A stretch of 64,000 bases of DNA from an uncultured Collinsella sp. (GCA_900545665.1 UQZU01000001.1:62001-126000), one strand, 5' to 3'. Shown: positions 43,116 through 52,867, numbered from the stretch's first letter. Made by a program: numbers and translations. Notes: generated by a model not told the origin, from the sequence alone.

Positions 43116-43960
43116 CAGCTAGCAATCAGGGGGACTGCGGGAACGCCAGAAGCGGCAACGCGAGCCGCAAAGCCCGCCTCGGTCAGCTCGATGACCTCGG
43201 TAAACGTTGCGTCGAAGAATTTCTCGGTCAGCAGGCGGTATGGCGGATGGTCGGGCTCGCCGGGGTTTTCGCGCACGATCTCGTGCATAACGCCGATGGT
43301 CTTGAGCACATACTCCTTATGGATGGGATACTGCCCAAAACGCGTCGCCGCAGTATACAGGCGATCGGTCGCGCGCGGAATCGAAACAATGCCGAGCGTC
43401 TTGCCAAACCAGTCAAAGTCGCCTTGCTTTTTAATGCGGAACTCCTCGCACGGCTTGCCGCCGTGCGCCTCCAGGTACTGATTCACGCGCGTATTCCATA
43501 CGGTATCGGCCACCAGATGCGACCAGACACCCAGTGTCAAATCGAGCAACGACTGCGCCACATCTTCGGATGCAAGCGAGAACTCACAGGCGCCGGGACC
43601 GGCAACCGGCTCGGCATCCCTGTAGCGCTGGGGATAGTGCACGCGATTCAGTCGCTCGCGCTCATCGACAATCGAGGTGGCCGCGGCTGGCGCACCGGTG
43701 GGCGAACTTTTAAGCAACGGTGCCACATAGGTATCCCAGAACTCATGCTCACGAGGCTTAGGGATAGGCTCGGGCTTTGCAAAGTGCGTAATGCGGTACG
43801 GGATGGGATCGGCGATGCCAGGGACCATATAGCCCACGAAGATATCCGGAACCACGCAGCCAAACAAAAAGGCATTGCGGTCGCGCACGCTATTGGCAAG
43901 CGCACCGGTGCGCTCCAGCAAACGCTCCGTCTGAGCGATATGAATGTTCCAGCTTGGCAT
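43112..43960 (-). CDS. Zinc-dependent phospholipase C-like protein
   Basis: A 282-residue protein of the PF00882 type. The start MPSWNIHIAQTERLLERTGAL, then NAFLFGCVVPDIFVGY, then LGVWSHLVADTVWNTRVNQYL supply the His and Asp ligands expected for a metal site. No signal peptide is seen, so it is probably intracellular, unlike secreted clostridial enzymes. The substrate is unknown. ATG 43960 has GGGGGT upstream. Confidence 0.75.
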   Translation of the reverse strand: MPSWNIHIAQTERLLERTGALANSVRDRNAFLFGCVVPDIFVGYMVPGIADPIPYRITHFAKPEPIPKPREHEFWDTYVAPLLKSSPTGAPAAATSIVDERERLNRVHYPQRYRDAEPVAGPGACEFSLASEDVAQSLLDLTLGVWSHLVADTVWNTRVNQYLEAHGGKPCEEFRIKKQGDFDWFGKTLGIVSIPRATDRLYTAATRFGQYPIHKEYVLKTIGVMHEIVRENPGEPDHPPYRLLTEKFFDATFTEVIELTEAGFAARVAASGVPAVPLIASC

Positions 43961-44040
43961 AGCCACCCCCATAAAAAACCTGGATAACTATACCATCACG
44001 GCAAAGCCGCGCGGGCGGCTACGCACGCTCTACGCAGCAA

Positions 44041-44829
44041 CTAGTCCGTAGCACCGCTTTCGGTTCCATACGACGGCGAAGGCGCCTCGATCACATGGTG
44101 ATATCGATCGATATAGATTGCACGGGCACCCAGGCGTCGCACCAAATCCTGGTGATGTGTGCTCATCAAGACCGTCTTACCCGCCGCGACGTAGGCCAGC
44201 AAGAAGTTGACCACAATGTCGCATGAATCCTCGTCGAGCCCATTGGTAGGCTCGTCGAGGACCAAGATATCCGGGTTCATCGACACCACCGCAGCCAGCG
44301 CAACGCGCTTCTTTTGCCCGCCCGAGAGCTGATAGGGAGAGGCGTCGGCAAGGTCGGCAACCTGGAACAGCCCCATGGCATCGCGCACGCGGCGCTCGAG
44401 CTCGTCTGCCGGCAGCCCCATCTGCGCGGGACCAAAAGCAACTTCCTCGCCCACCGTAGCGCAGAACAGCTGAGCATCGGCATTCTGAAACACAAAACCT
44501 ACGCGCTGATGAAAACGCTGAGCGGCCGCGGAATCCTTTAGAAACGCCTCATCGATCACGTGCCCGTCAAACAGGTATGCCCCTGCATCCACGAGTTCAA
44601 GGCCGTTAATAAGACGCATAATCGTCGTCTTGCCGCAGCCGTTGGGACCGAGCAGGGCAACGAGTTCACCACGGTCCACGCGCAGCGAAACGCCGTCGAC
44701 CACCGTATGGCCCGCATAGGAAAACACCACGTCGCGAAACTCGATGAGCGGCGTTGCCTCGGCGCCAACAGCACCGCTCGCGCCCATCGCGTCATTTGTA
44801 TCGTTTGCCAAAACGTCGCCCTTCCCCAT
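44041..44829 (-). CDS. cbiO: ECF transporter ATPase for nickel/cobalt (CbiO/NikO)
   Basis: A 262-residue ABC ATPase: Walker A LGPNGCGKTT, Q-loop FVFQNADAQLF, signature YQLSGGQKKRVALAA, Walker B DILVLDEPTNGLD, switch STHHQDLV. An acidic 25-residue N-terminal extension precedes the domain. Start is ATG 44829 or 44835. Last gene of the cbiM-cbiQ-cbiO operon; energises metal uptake. Confidence 0.92.
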   Translation of the reverse strand: MGKGDVLANDTNDAMGASGAVGAEATPLIEFRDVVFSYAGHTVVDGVSLRVDRGELVALLGPNGCGKTTIMRLINGLELVDAGAYLFDGHVIDEAFLKDSAAAQRFHQRVGFVFQNADAQLFCATVGEEVAFGPAQMGLPADELERRVRDAMGLFQVADLADASPYQLSGGQKKRVALAAVVSMNPDILVLDEPTNGLDEDSCDIVVNFLLAYVAAGKTVLMSTHHQDLVRRLGARAIYIDRYHHVIEAPSPSYGTESGATD

Positions 44830-44857
44830 TTGCATCCCCAGTCGGAACCAGCAGCGC

Positions 44858-45700
44858 CTACAGCACGGCGCACAACACTGTCAGCAGCGCCACGCCGGCC
44901 GCATAGGCCGCATCGCGCCAGCCAAACCTGGCGCGCGCGGGAGCCGGATACGCACCGGCAAAGCCGCGGCAAAGCATAGCCTCGTCCATCGCGCGGCTGC
45001 ATTTCATCGCCTTGATAAAGGTCATGCCCATGATACCCGCGATCGAATCGGTACGCGAAAATCCCTCGGGCGCACGGCCAACGCTGCGCAGCATGACCGA
45101 TTCGCACAGATCGTGCGCCGTGCGTCCCAGCACCTCGATATGCTTGAGTGCCATATCAAACGTAAAGACAACCTCGTCGGGCAGGTGCAACATCTTGAGC
45201 GCCGCCGACATGCGGCTCCAGGTAAGCGTCCACGAAACGCCCAGCACCAGCGACACATTAATGAAGGTCTTGAGCGCGATCTTGAGCATGGCGCCCGTGG
45301 CAGACGCGCCCAGCAGCAGGGCAGGCAATGCCAGAACCACCGCAAGCCCCGTGGCGCCGAGCGTCGGTACAATGGTCGCACGCAGCCCGCGTGCGGGGCG
45401 CACCGCGACCAGCACCAGCGCGATAGCCGCCATCAACATGAGGTACAGCGGGCTCTGCGTCAGACACACGCACAGGACGCAGACGAACATCCCCACCAGG
45501 CGCACCGGAGCCGAAACGCAAGAAAGGGCGCGGTCGACCATCGACCCGCCCTCGTGCGCGCCTCCACCCAGGCGAACCCGCTCAAGCAGGCTCGCCAGGT
45601 GCAGGACGTTCTTTTGCATCACACGATGCCGAGCCCCCACGGGCTCGTAACGCTGCTCGACCGCAAGCCAGCTAGGCAGCTCGGCTATTGCCATGAGCAC
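44858..45700 (-). CDS. cbiQ: ECF transporter transmembrane protein CbiQ/NikQ
   Basis: A 280-residue EcfT-type protein with several membrane helices (for example FVCVLCVCLTQSPLYLMLMAAIAL and AGVALLTVLCAVL) and the coupling helix with the Ala-Arg-Gly-like segment (HDLCESVMLRSVGR, DEAMLCRGFAG). Starts at GTG 45700 inside the end of cbiM. Couples ATP hydrolysis to the substrate-binding CbiM. Confidence 0.9.
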   Translation of the reverse strand: MLMAIAELPSWLAVEQRYEPVGARHRVMQKNVLHLASLLERVRLGGGAHEGGSMVDRALSCVSAPVRLVGMFVCVLCVCLTQSPLYLMLMAAIALVLVAVRPARGLRATIVPTLGATGLAVVLALPALLLGASATGAMLKIALKTFINVSLVLGVSWTLTWSRMSAALKMLHLPDEVVFTFDMALKHIEVLGRTAHDLCESVMLRSVGRAPEGFSRTDSIAGIMGMTFIKAMKCSRAMDEAMLCRGFAGAYPAPARARFGWRDAAYAAGVALLTVLCAVL

Positions 45701-46757
45701 CGCTTTCCTTAACCGTCAGCGAGATCAGACGGAATGCGATGGTGAGCACCGCCACGCCAATCACGCCGGACAGGATATACATGGCAGCCTGACCGGCAAA
45801 GCCAAGACCCTGCTCCTCGGAATAGGCCTGCAGGTAATCACCCGTAGGCAGAGCGTCGGCAAAGGTCGGGGTATCAAGGCCGACCGAAGCCTGCAGGCTG
45901 TCGTCACCAGCCTCCTGAACGGCGGTCGCGGCGCCCTCGGCGTCCCACTCGCCCCATGCGTCACCTGTGGCAAGCAAGCCGAGCGGCGTAGCCACGACAA
46001 GCACGGCAACCAAGATGAGCGTGGGGACCAGCGAGGTCTTCTTGGCAGCAGCGCCCTCGGCAGTAAGCTGGCCATCGACGGCCTCGGGCCCGACGATAAC
46101 GCTCGGCGCCGTCTTCTTAATGAAACCGTAGATGGCGGCCGTCGCCACGCCCTCGATCACGCCGGCAACCAGCATATGCGGGATCAACATGGCCGGAATA
46201 GCCACGGACAGCGGGAAGGGGCAGTACAGCGGCGCGCCCGAAGCGTTGGTAAAGAGCATCGGCTGAATACCAAACTCGATTGCCGCGCACAGGGCCGCCA
46301 GGCACAGGCCGACCCAACCGCTCACGACGGCAGAAACCGAGGTGCCCCAGCTCTTGTCGTGCAGGCGGCTGTTGAGCGCACGGAACACGATAGCAGCGAC
46401 AAACGGCAGCACAAAGGCCATGTTAAAGCAGTTAGCGCCAAACGACAGAACGCCGCCGTCGCCAAACAGCAGCGCCTGCAGCGCCAGCGCAACCGAGACA
46501 GCGATAGCCGCGGCCTCGGGGCCTAGCAGCAGTGCAATGAGCGCGCCGCCGACGGCGTGACCTGTGGTGCCGCCGGGCAGCGGCACATTGAACATCATAA
46601 GCAGGAAGGAGAACGCGGCGCAGATGCCCAGGAAAGCCATGTGCTCGCGATCGAGCGTGGCGCGCACTTTCTTGATGCAGTGGATCCAAACGGGCACCAT
46701 CGCCACTGCCATGACGGCATCGGTCTGCGGGGACAGATAATTATCTGGAATGTGCAT
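45672..46757 (-). CDS. cbiM: Ni/Co ECF substrate-binding permease CbiM/NikM with fused C-terminal domain
   Basis: A 361-residue protein. The N-terminal MHIPDNYLSP supplies the metal ligands (Met1, His2) of the CbiM/NikM family; six or seven helices follow (PGGTTGHAVGGALIALLLGPEAA, FGDGGVLSFGANCFNMAFV). After residue 235 comes a linker, another helix, an acidic extracytoplasmic domain and a last helix, the layout of CbiM/NikM fused to the CbiN/NikN component. A NikR-type operator upstream favours nickel. Confidence 0.92.
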   Translation of the reverse strand: MHIPDNYLSPQTDAVMAVAMVPVWIHCIKKVRATLDREHMAFLGICAAFSFLLMMFNVPLPGGTTGHAVGGALIALLLGPEAAAIAVSVALALQALLFGDGGVLSFGANCFNMAFVLPFVAAIVFRALNSRLHDKSWGTSVSAVVSGWVGLCLAALCAAIEFGIQPMLFTNASGAPLYCPFPLSVAIPAMLIPHMLVAGVIEGVATAAIYGFIKKTAPSVIVGPEAVDGQLTAEGAAAKKTSLVPTLILVAVLVVATPLGLLATGDAWGEWDAEGAATAVQEAGDDSLQASVGLDTPTFADALPTGDYLQAYSEEQGLGFAGQAAMYILSGVIGVAVLTIAFRLISLTVKESGAHGNSRAA

Positions 46758-46814
46758 GTACGCCTCCCGGTTATCGGCGCACGGAATTGCAACGCCGCTT
46801 GAATCACCTTGTCA

Positions 46815-46842
46815 GTGTTACGTATTGTCAGATTCGTAACAC
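46815..46842. promoter_or_regulatory. NikR-type operator
   Basis: GTGTTACG-N12-CGTAACAC is a perfect 8-bp inverted repeat, equal to GTGTTAC-N14-GTAACAC, the spacing I remember for NikR sites in some bacteria. It starts about four bases after the predicted transcript start, a repressor position. Confidence 0.75.
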
Positions 46843-46852
46843 GCCGCTGGCT

Positions 46853-46881
46853 ATCATAGCAAAATGGCGCACTGCCGACAA
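46853..46881 (-). promoter_or_regulatory. Promoter of the cbiMQO operon
   Basis: On the minus strand TTGTCG (46876-46881), a 17-bp spacer and TATGAT (46853-46858, with an extended TG) are directly upstream of the operator. Confidence 0.75.
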
Positions 46882-47003
46882 AGCAGCACGCCGTTATGTA
46901 ATGCGCGTGTCATATATGCAGGCTCAGCAGCGCCTTATACCGGGCATAGCAGTCACGTAGGATTCGGCAGCAGCCACCGCTGACCCATACCCCAGCGCAG
47001 GAC

Positions 47004-49457
47004 CTAGCCGCGGACCTCGCCGTTTACGCCCTTGCACACCTTGGTGACGATCTTCTGGTGCGCCTTTTCGACCTCTTCGCTGGTGAGCGTGTGGTCGTCG
47101 GAGCGATACGTAAGCGCAAAGGCCATGGATTTCTTGCCCTTGCCGATGCGGACCGGATCGCGGTAGACATCGAACAGGCGCACGCCCTCGAGCAGCTTGC
47201 CGCCGGCACTCGTAATACGACGCTCAAGATCCTCGCAGGTCACAGTGTTGTCGACCACGATAGCAAGGTCGTGCTCAACGGCCGGGTACTGCGAGAACTC
47301 ACGGTAGTTCTCCTGGTTGCGGGCGCCCTTGATCAGCTTGTCCAGGTCGAGCTCAAAGGCAACGACGACCTCGTCAATGCCCATAGCCTCGCGCGCCTCG
47401 GGGTGGATCTCGCCAACCCAGCCCAGCACGGTACCGCCCGAGAGCACCTCGGCAGCACGACCCGGCTGCAGGAAGGCATAGCTCTCGCCCTCGACGGGAC
47501 GGAATCGAACCTTCTCGATGCGCAGCTGAGCAAGCAGCTCCTCAACGATGCCCTTGCCAAAGAAGAAGCGCAGCTTACGGTACTTCATGCTCCAGGACTG
47601 CTCGCTCCACTGGCCCGAGAGCACGCCCGCTACGGACTTGGTCTCCTTGGGCAGGCTGGCGTTCTCGCGACCGTGGAACAGGCTGCCGACCTCGTACAGA
47701 TGCACGTTGGGCGTACCGTGGGCCTCGTTGTAGGCCACGGACTGCAGCAAGCCCGGAAGCAGCGAGCGACGCATCTCGGTCTGCTCGGCGACCAACGGGT
47801 TCATGAGCACCACGGGGCAACCGCGGCCCTCGGTGGACATGCCAATCTTCTCCAGGTCGCCCGGGGCAGCAAAGCCAAAGGTCGTGGTCTCGTTGAGGCC
47901 ACAGGCGCGCAGGATCTCGCCGACCTTGCGGGTAAGCTTCTGCTCGCGCGTCAGACCGCCGATGTGGTTCTTGGCAGCCGGAATGGTTGCCGTGACGCGA
48001 CCCATGCCCCATAGGCGCAGGACCTCCTCGATCAGGTCGATCTCACGCGGCAGGTCGGGACGGAAGCTCGGCGGCGTGACCATAAAGTCCTCGCCGTCGC
48101 GCTCGACGGTGCAGCCCAGGCGGGTGAGCGAGCGCTCGATAAAGTCGGGCTCGATGTCGGCACCGCAGATGGCGTGCACGCGGGCCAGGCGCAGCTTGAT
48201 GCTGTCGATGGTCTTGGGCGCGGGGAACACGTCCACATAGCCGGGGGCGACCTCGCCGCCGGCGATCTCCTCGATAAGCGCGCACGTCACATTGGCGACG
48301 TCCACGCAGCCGGTCTCGTCGACCTGGCGCTCAAAGCGGATGGAGGCGTCGGAGATCAGCGACAGGTCACGGCTGGTGTGCGAGGTGCGGCCGGCGTTGA
48401 AGCAGGCGCTCTCGACCATCACATCGACGGTATCGTCCTCGATCTCGGAATCCATACCGCCCATGACACCGGCCAGCGCCACGGGACGCTCGCCGTCGGT
48501 GATGAGGCCCATGCCGGCGTCGAGCACGCGCTCCTCGCCGTCGAGAGTCGTGAACTTCTCGTCCTGCTGGGCGGCGCGAACCACCACGCGACGGTGGCCA
48601 TCGCGCTCGGCAAAGGTGTCGAGGTCAAAGGCGTGCAGCGGCTGGCCGGTGAGCATCATCACGTAGTTGGTGATATCGACGATGTTGTTGTGCGGGCGCA
48701 CGCCCAGGGCGTTGAGGCGCTTGACCATCCAGTCGGGCGAGGGACCGACCTTCACGTTGCGCACGATGCGGGCGACGTAGCGGTCGCACAGGCCCTCGTC
48801 GGCAATCTCGACCGAAAGCTCGTCGTCGGTCGCGCGGCCGGTCTCGACCTTGATGGCGGGCAGCTCAACGTGGAAATCGCGGTCGAAGATGGCACCGGTT
48901 TCGCGGGCCATGCCGATCATGGACAGGCAGTCGGGGCGGTTGGGCGTGATCTCGCAGTCGAGCACGGTGTCGCTCGAGCCCACGTACTCGGCAAACGGCA
49001 TGCCGCAGGGCGTATCCTCGGGCAGGATCATGATGCCGGAGTGGTCGCCGCCCAGGCCGAGCTCGCGCGCGGAGCAGTTCATGCCCATGGACACGACGCC
49101 GCGAAGCTTGCTCTTCTTGATCTTGACGTCGCCGGGCAGGACAGCGCCGATCATGGCCGTGACGATGTGGTCACCAGCCTCGAAGTTCTGCGCGCCGCAG
49201 ACGATCTGCAGCGAGGCGGGGTTGCCATCGGCGTCGAGGTTCTTGTCGCCCACGTCGACCGAGCACACATACATGTGGTCGCTATCGGGGTGCGGGGTCT
49301 TGGTGAGCACCTTGGCGGTCACCACGTGGTCGAAGGACTCGCCCACGGTGTCGATCGCCTCGACCTCGGTACCGGTACGGATATATTCGTCCGAAAGGGT
49401 CTTGGGATCCTCCGGAATATCGATCATGGTCTTGAGCCAGTCGTAAGAAACGCGCAT
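47004..49457 (-). CDS. pheT: Phenylalanyl-tRNA synthetase beta subunit
   Basis: An 817-residue subunit of the alpha2-beta2 enzyme. The N-terminal EMAP/tRNA-binding OB domain is present (about 40-150), then B3/B4 editing domain (GRTSHTSRDLSLISDASIRFER region), B5 (FRPDLPREIDLIEEVLRLWG) and the C-terminal anticodon-binding ferredoxin-like domain (YREFSQYPAVEHDLAIVVD). Full length. Lies 63 bp after pheS and depends on the same T-box. Confidence 0.97.
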   Translation of the reverse strand: MRVSYDWLKTMIDIPEDPKTLSDEYIRTGTEVEAIDTVGESFDHVVTAKVLTKTPHPDSDHMYVCSVDVGDKNLDADGNPASLQIVCGAQNFEAGDHIVTAMIGAVLPGDVKIKKSKLRGVVSMGMNCSARELGLGGDHSGIMILPEDTPCGMPFAEYVGSSDTVLDCEITPNRPDCLSMIGMARETGAIFDRDFHVELPAIKVETGRATDDELSVEIADEGLCDRYVARIVRNVKVGPSPDWMVKRLNALGVRPHNNIVDITNYVMMLTGQPLHAFDLDTFAERDGHRRVVVRAAQQDEKFTTLDGEERVLDAGMGLITDGERPVALAGVMGGMDSEIEDDTVDVMVESACFNAGRTSHTSRDLSLISDASIRFERQVDETGCVDVANVTCALIEEIAGGEVAPGYVDVFPAPKTIDSIKLRLARVHAICGADIEPDFIERSLTRLGCTVERDGEDFMVTPPSFRPDLPREIDLIEEVLRLWGMGRVTATIPAAKNHIGGLTREQKLTRKVGEILRACGLNETTTFGFAAPGDLEKIGMSTEGRGCPVVLMNPLVAEQTEMRRSLLPGLLQSVAYNEAHGTPNVHLYEVGSLFHGRENASLPKETKSVAGVLSGQWSEQSWSMKYRKLRFFFGKGIVEELLAQLRIEKVRFRPVEGESYAFLQPGRAAEVLSGGTVLGWVGEIHPEAREAMGIDEVVVAFELDLDKLIKGARNQENYREFSQYPAVEHDLAIVVDNTVTCEDLERRITSAGGKLLEGVRLFDVYRDPVRIGKGKKSMAFALTYRSDDHTLTSEEVEKAHQKIVTKVCKGVNGEVRG

Positions 49458-49520
49458 CTAACTGGTCTCCTTTCATAAATGCGGCTTTGAGCCGGAAACT
49501 GCAACTAAGAAGAAAGCGTT

Positions 49521-50597
49521 CTAGAACTGGTTCAAGAACCTCATGTCACCAGTCATCAACGTGCGCAGGTCGGGCAGGTCGTAGCGCAGTGCCGCGACGC
49601 GCTCGGCGCCAATACCAAAGGCGAAGCCGGTGTACTTCTCGGGGTCGATGCCGCAGTTGATCAGGACGTTGGGGTCGACCATACCGCAGCCCAGGATCTC
49701 GATCCAGCCGCTGTGCTTGCAGAAGTTGCAGCCCTTGCCGCCGCACACGTGGCAGCTCACGTCCACCTCGCAGCTGGGCTCGGTGAAGGGGAAGAAGTGC
49801 GGGCGGTAACGCGTCTTGCGATCCTCGCCAAACATGCACTTAACAAAGTAGTCGAGCGTGCCCTTAAGATCGCCAAAGGTGATGCCCTCGTCGACGACCA
49901 GGCCCTCAATCTGGTTGAACTGCGGCAGGTGGCAGGCGTCGGCCGTGTCGGGACGGTAGACGGTGCCCGGGCAGATCATGTAGATGGGCGGCTTCTGCGA
50001 CTCCATGGTGTGGATCTGCACGCCCGAGGTCTGGGTGCGCAGCAGCACGTCGGACTCACCGTGAGCGTGAGCCTCGGGATGCGCGACGCTGCCGGGGTTG
50101 TTGTCGACCACATAGAACGTGTCGCGAGCCGAGCGGCTCGGGTGATCCATGGGCGCGTTGAGCGCGGTGAAGTTGTAGTAGGAAGTATCGACCATGGGGC
50201 CGGACTCGACGGTGTAGCCGATACCGCAGAAGATGTCCTCGGCCTCCTCGATGATCTGCTTGATCAGGTGCTGGTGACCGATCTGCGGACGGATGCCCGG
50301 CAGCGTGATGTCGACGGCCTCGTGCTCGAGCGCGTGCTTGAGGGCGGCAGCCTTCATCTCGGTGGTGCGCTCGTCGAGCATGCCCTCGATCAGCTGGCGC
50401 ATCTCGTTGGCGCGTTTGCCCATCATGGGACGATCCTCGGGGGCGAGCTTGCCCATCATGCGCATCAGGCCGGTGATACGGCCCTTGCGACCGAGCAGCT
50501 CAACGCGCGCAGCCTCGAGCTTGGCAGCGTCGTCGGCGCCTGCGACGAGCTCCTTGGCCTCTTCCTCGAGTTTGACCAGATCATCAATCAGACTCAT
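49521..50597 (-). CDS. pheS: Phenylalanyl-tRNA synthetase alpha subunit
   Basis: A 358-residue class II catalytic subunit: N-terminal coiled coil (1-90), motif 1 region GYTVESGPMVDTSYYNFTAL, motif 2 VYRPDTADACHLPQFNQIEGL and motif 3 FGIGAERVAALRY. The insertion CHVCGGKGCNFCKHSGW has four Cys that may bind zinc. AAAGGG precedes ATG 50597. First gene of the pheST operon. Confidence 0.97.
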   Translation of the reverse strand: MSLIDDLVKLEEEAKELVAGADDAAKLEAARVELLGRKGRITGLMRMMGKLAPEDRPMMGKRANEMRQLIEGMLDERTTEMKAAALKHALEHEAVDITLPGIRPQIGHQHLIKQIIEEAEDIFCGIGYTVESGPMVDTSYYNFTALNAPMDHPSRSARDTFYVVDNNPGSVAHPEAHAHGESDVLLRTQTSGVQIHTMESQKPPIYMICPGTVYRPDTADACHLPQFNQIEGLVVDEGITFGDLKGTLDYFVKCMFGEDRKTRYRPHFFPFTEPSCEVDVSCHVCGGKGCNFCKHSGWIEILGCGMVDPNVLINCGIDPEKYTGFAFGIGAERVAALRYDLPDLRTLMTGDMRFLNQF

Positions 50598-50681
50598 GTC
50601 TTCCCTTTCGTCTCTCGCGCATCTCGCTTGCCGGGGCGGCTAGCACCCGATAGCTGCGGATGTGCGGCCCGGTTCGGTAAC

Positions 50682-50945
50682 AAAAAACCGCCCTCGGGCA
50701 TGTACATTGCCCAAGGACGGTTGAATTCCGCGGTACCACCTTGTTTGACCCGGCGGATGTCTGGCCCGCCGTGCCCACTCTGCGCCCCTTGTCGCGAGGC
50801 TCACGGCTTCCCTACTGGGGCTTCGCTGCCACCGGCCGCGCGCCCGTTGAGGTCGCTGCTCGGGAGTGAACGCTTGGCCCTTGCCACCGCAGGAAGGCTT
50901 GCAGCCCATGACCTTCCCTCTCTTGCCGGCGACACGGCGGGCAAA
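50682..50945 (-). ncRNA. T-box leader of pheST (Phe specifier)
   Basis: On the minus strand the T-box GGTGGTACCGCGG (50728-50740) is followed by a terminator (CCGTCCTTGGGCA pairing with TGCCCGAGGGCGG, then TTTTTT, 50682-50720). Upstream is stem-I-like sequence with TTC followed by A (50868-50870), a Phe codon in the expected specifier position. Uncharged tRNA-Phe should favour the antiterminator. The 5' end is approximate. Confidence 0.88.
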
Positions 50946-51099
50946 ACCCTCTCCGTCAACGCATTGGGCTATAGGATAACACATTTCGCGGGCGCATCGC
51001 CGCGTTCCGTTTTGTTCGCGCTGGGTACAAGGCAGGTAGCTGTGCAAACTGGCCGTGCACCCGTCTGCGGCGCTCGGCCTGCGAGATTAAGGATGCGGT

Positions 51100-52683
51100 A
51101 TGGGAAAGAAACTCGATAAGAAGGCCAAGGCCGCCGTGGCAAAGGCTGCCAAGGGCGTCAAGGCTGCTAAAGTCGACAAGGCCGTCAAAAAGTTCCGCAA
51201 ACTCGAGGGCAAGCTGTGGACTCGCGAGTACCTGCTCAAGATTGCCGAGTTCGATGGAGCGACGATTGCTCCTGCCAACGGCGCTGCCGCCCGTGCCGAC
51301 GCCATGGGCACGCTTGCCGGCGAACATCACAAGCTACTGACCAGCGAGAAGTCCGTTGAGCTCGTACGCTCGTTAGCGCGCGAGACGGTTGCAGGCGGCA
51401 AAATCGACGACCCGCAGCTGCTCGACGAGATCCGCGTGCTCGGCCGCGACCAGCGCGAGGCAAGCGTTATTCCTACCGAGGAGGCCGAAGCCTGGACCAG
51501 GCTCACCTGCGAGGCCGACGCCGTGTGGCACAAGGCCAAGACGGCCAACGACTGGGCGAGCTTTGAGCCCTATGTGGATAGAATCGTCGCCCAACTTAAG
51601 CATCAGGCCGAACTCATGGACCCCAAGCGCGACCCATACGACGTTTGGCTCGACCAGTACGAGCGCGGCCTTTCTGCCGAGAGCTTCGACGCGTTTTGCG
51701 AGGAGGTCAAGGCCACGGTCGTGCCGCTCGTGCACGCCATCGGCGAGCGCGGCCAGCAGCCCGATGCCGACTTTTTGCACGCCCGCGTGCCCGAGGCCGC
51801 CCAGCGCGCCATGAGCTTCGACCTGATGAAGCTCGTCGGCCTGAACCTGGACGACACCACGCTTGCCTTTACCGAGCACCCGTTTAGCGAGGGCTTTGCC
51901 GTGGGTGACGCGCGCATCGCGACACACATCTACGAGGACGATTGCATCTCCAACGTCTACAGCATCATCCACGAGGCGGGGCACACCATGTACGAGCTGG
52001 GCGTCAATCCCGCCTATGCGCGCACGTGCCTGGAGGGCGGCACCTCCATGGGCATCCACGAGAGCCAGAGCCGCTTTTTCGAAAACACCGTGGGTCGCAG
52101 CCGCGCCTTTATGGGACCGCTGCTCGAGGTGCTGCGCCGCCACGCACCCGAGGTCTACGGCGACGTCGACGAGGACACGCTCTACCACGCCGTGAACATC
52201 GCGCAGCCTTCGCTGATCCGCACCGAGGCCGACGAGCTCACCTATCCGCTGCACGTTATGGTGCGCTACGAGATCGAGCGCATGCTGTTTGCCGGCGAGG
52301 CCACGGCCAAGGACATCCCCGCGCTTTGGAACCGCTTTATGGATGAGTACCTGGGCATTCCCGTTCCCGACGACACGCACGGCTGCCTACAGGATACGCA
52401 CTGGAGCGGCGGCTCGTTTGGCTACTTCCCCACGTATGCGCTGGGCAGTGCCTACGATGCCATGTTTGTGCCGGCCATGTGCCGCGACGGTGTCGACCTT
52501 ACCGACGCCTGTGCGAGCGGCGACCTGACACCCGTCCGCGCCTGGCTGGGCGAGCACATTTGGCAGTGGGGACGCGCCAAGGACGCACCGGAACTCATCA
52601 AGGGCGCCTGCGGCATGGCGTTCGATGCCCGCTACTACTGCAGCTACCTGCAGGACAAGTTCACCACGCTCTACGAGCTGTAA
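51100..52683 (+). CDS. M32 family metallocarboxypeptidase
   Basis: A 527-residue zinc carboxypeptidase. The active site IIHEAGHTMYELG (HExxH) and downstream Glu in GIHESQSRFFEN are the M32 signatures; HTMYELGVNP and VRYEIERMLFAGE also match. A 35-residue Lys/Ala-rich basic extension at the N-terminus is unusual. No signal peptide, so it likely trims cytoplasmic peptides. It diverges from the pheS T-box region. Confidence 0.93.
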   Translation: MGKKLDKKAKAAVAKAAKGVKAAKVDKAVKKFRKLEGKLWTREYLLKIAEFDGATIAPANGAAARADAMGTLAGEHHKLLTSEKSVELVRSLARETVAGGKIDDPQLLDEIRVLGRDQREASVIPTEEAEAWTRLTCEADAVWHKAKTANDWASFEPYVDRIVAQLKHQAELMDPKRDPYDVWLDQYERGLSAESFDAFCEEVKATVVPLVHAIGERGQQPDADFLHARVPEAAQRAMSFDLMKLVGLNLDDTTLAFTEHPFSEGFAVGDARIATHIYEDDCISNVYSIIHEAGHTMYELGVNPAYARTCLEGGTSMGIHESQSRFFENTVGRSRAFMGPLLEVLRRHAPEVYGDVDEDTLYHAVNIAQPSLIRTEADELTYPLHVMVRYEIERMLFAGEATAKDIPALWNRFMDEYLGIPVPDDTHGCLQDTHWSGGSFGYFPTYALGSAYDAMFVPAMCRDGVDLTDACASGDLTPVRAWLGEHIWQWGRAKDAPELIKGACGMAFDARYYCSYLQDKFTTLYEL

Positions 52684-52706
52684 AGCTTAGGCGACACGCC
52701 ACCGCA

Positions 52707-52745
52707 AAGGGGCGCCGCGGGTTGGTTCCGCGGCGCCCCTTTTTC
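52707..52745 (+). terminator. Terminator of the M32 peptidase gene
   Basis: AGGGGCGCCGCGG and CCGCGGCGCCCCT form a 13-bp stem around GTTGGTT, followed by TTTT. Confidence 0.92.
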
Positions 52746-52758
52746 ATCTAAGCCAGAG

Positions 52759-52820
52759 ACCCGGCACTTGGGGACGTTCCTTTCATGCCGGCACAATAGG
52801 AACGTCCCCAAGTGCCGGGT
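52759..52820. repeat. Perfect 23-bp inverted repeat element
   Basis: Arms at 52759-52781 and 52798-52820 are exact reverse complements (ACCCGGCACTTGGG... to ...CCCAAGTGCCGGGT). The 16-base loop contains the self-complementary TGCCGGCA. No T-tract follows, so it is not a terminator. Part of it recurs at 998-1020. Confidence 0.88.
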
Positions 52821-52867
52821 GAAATTGAACGTCAGATTGCCGCTTGGGGCCGTTTGCAGCGTCGAGC

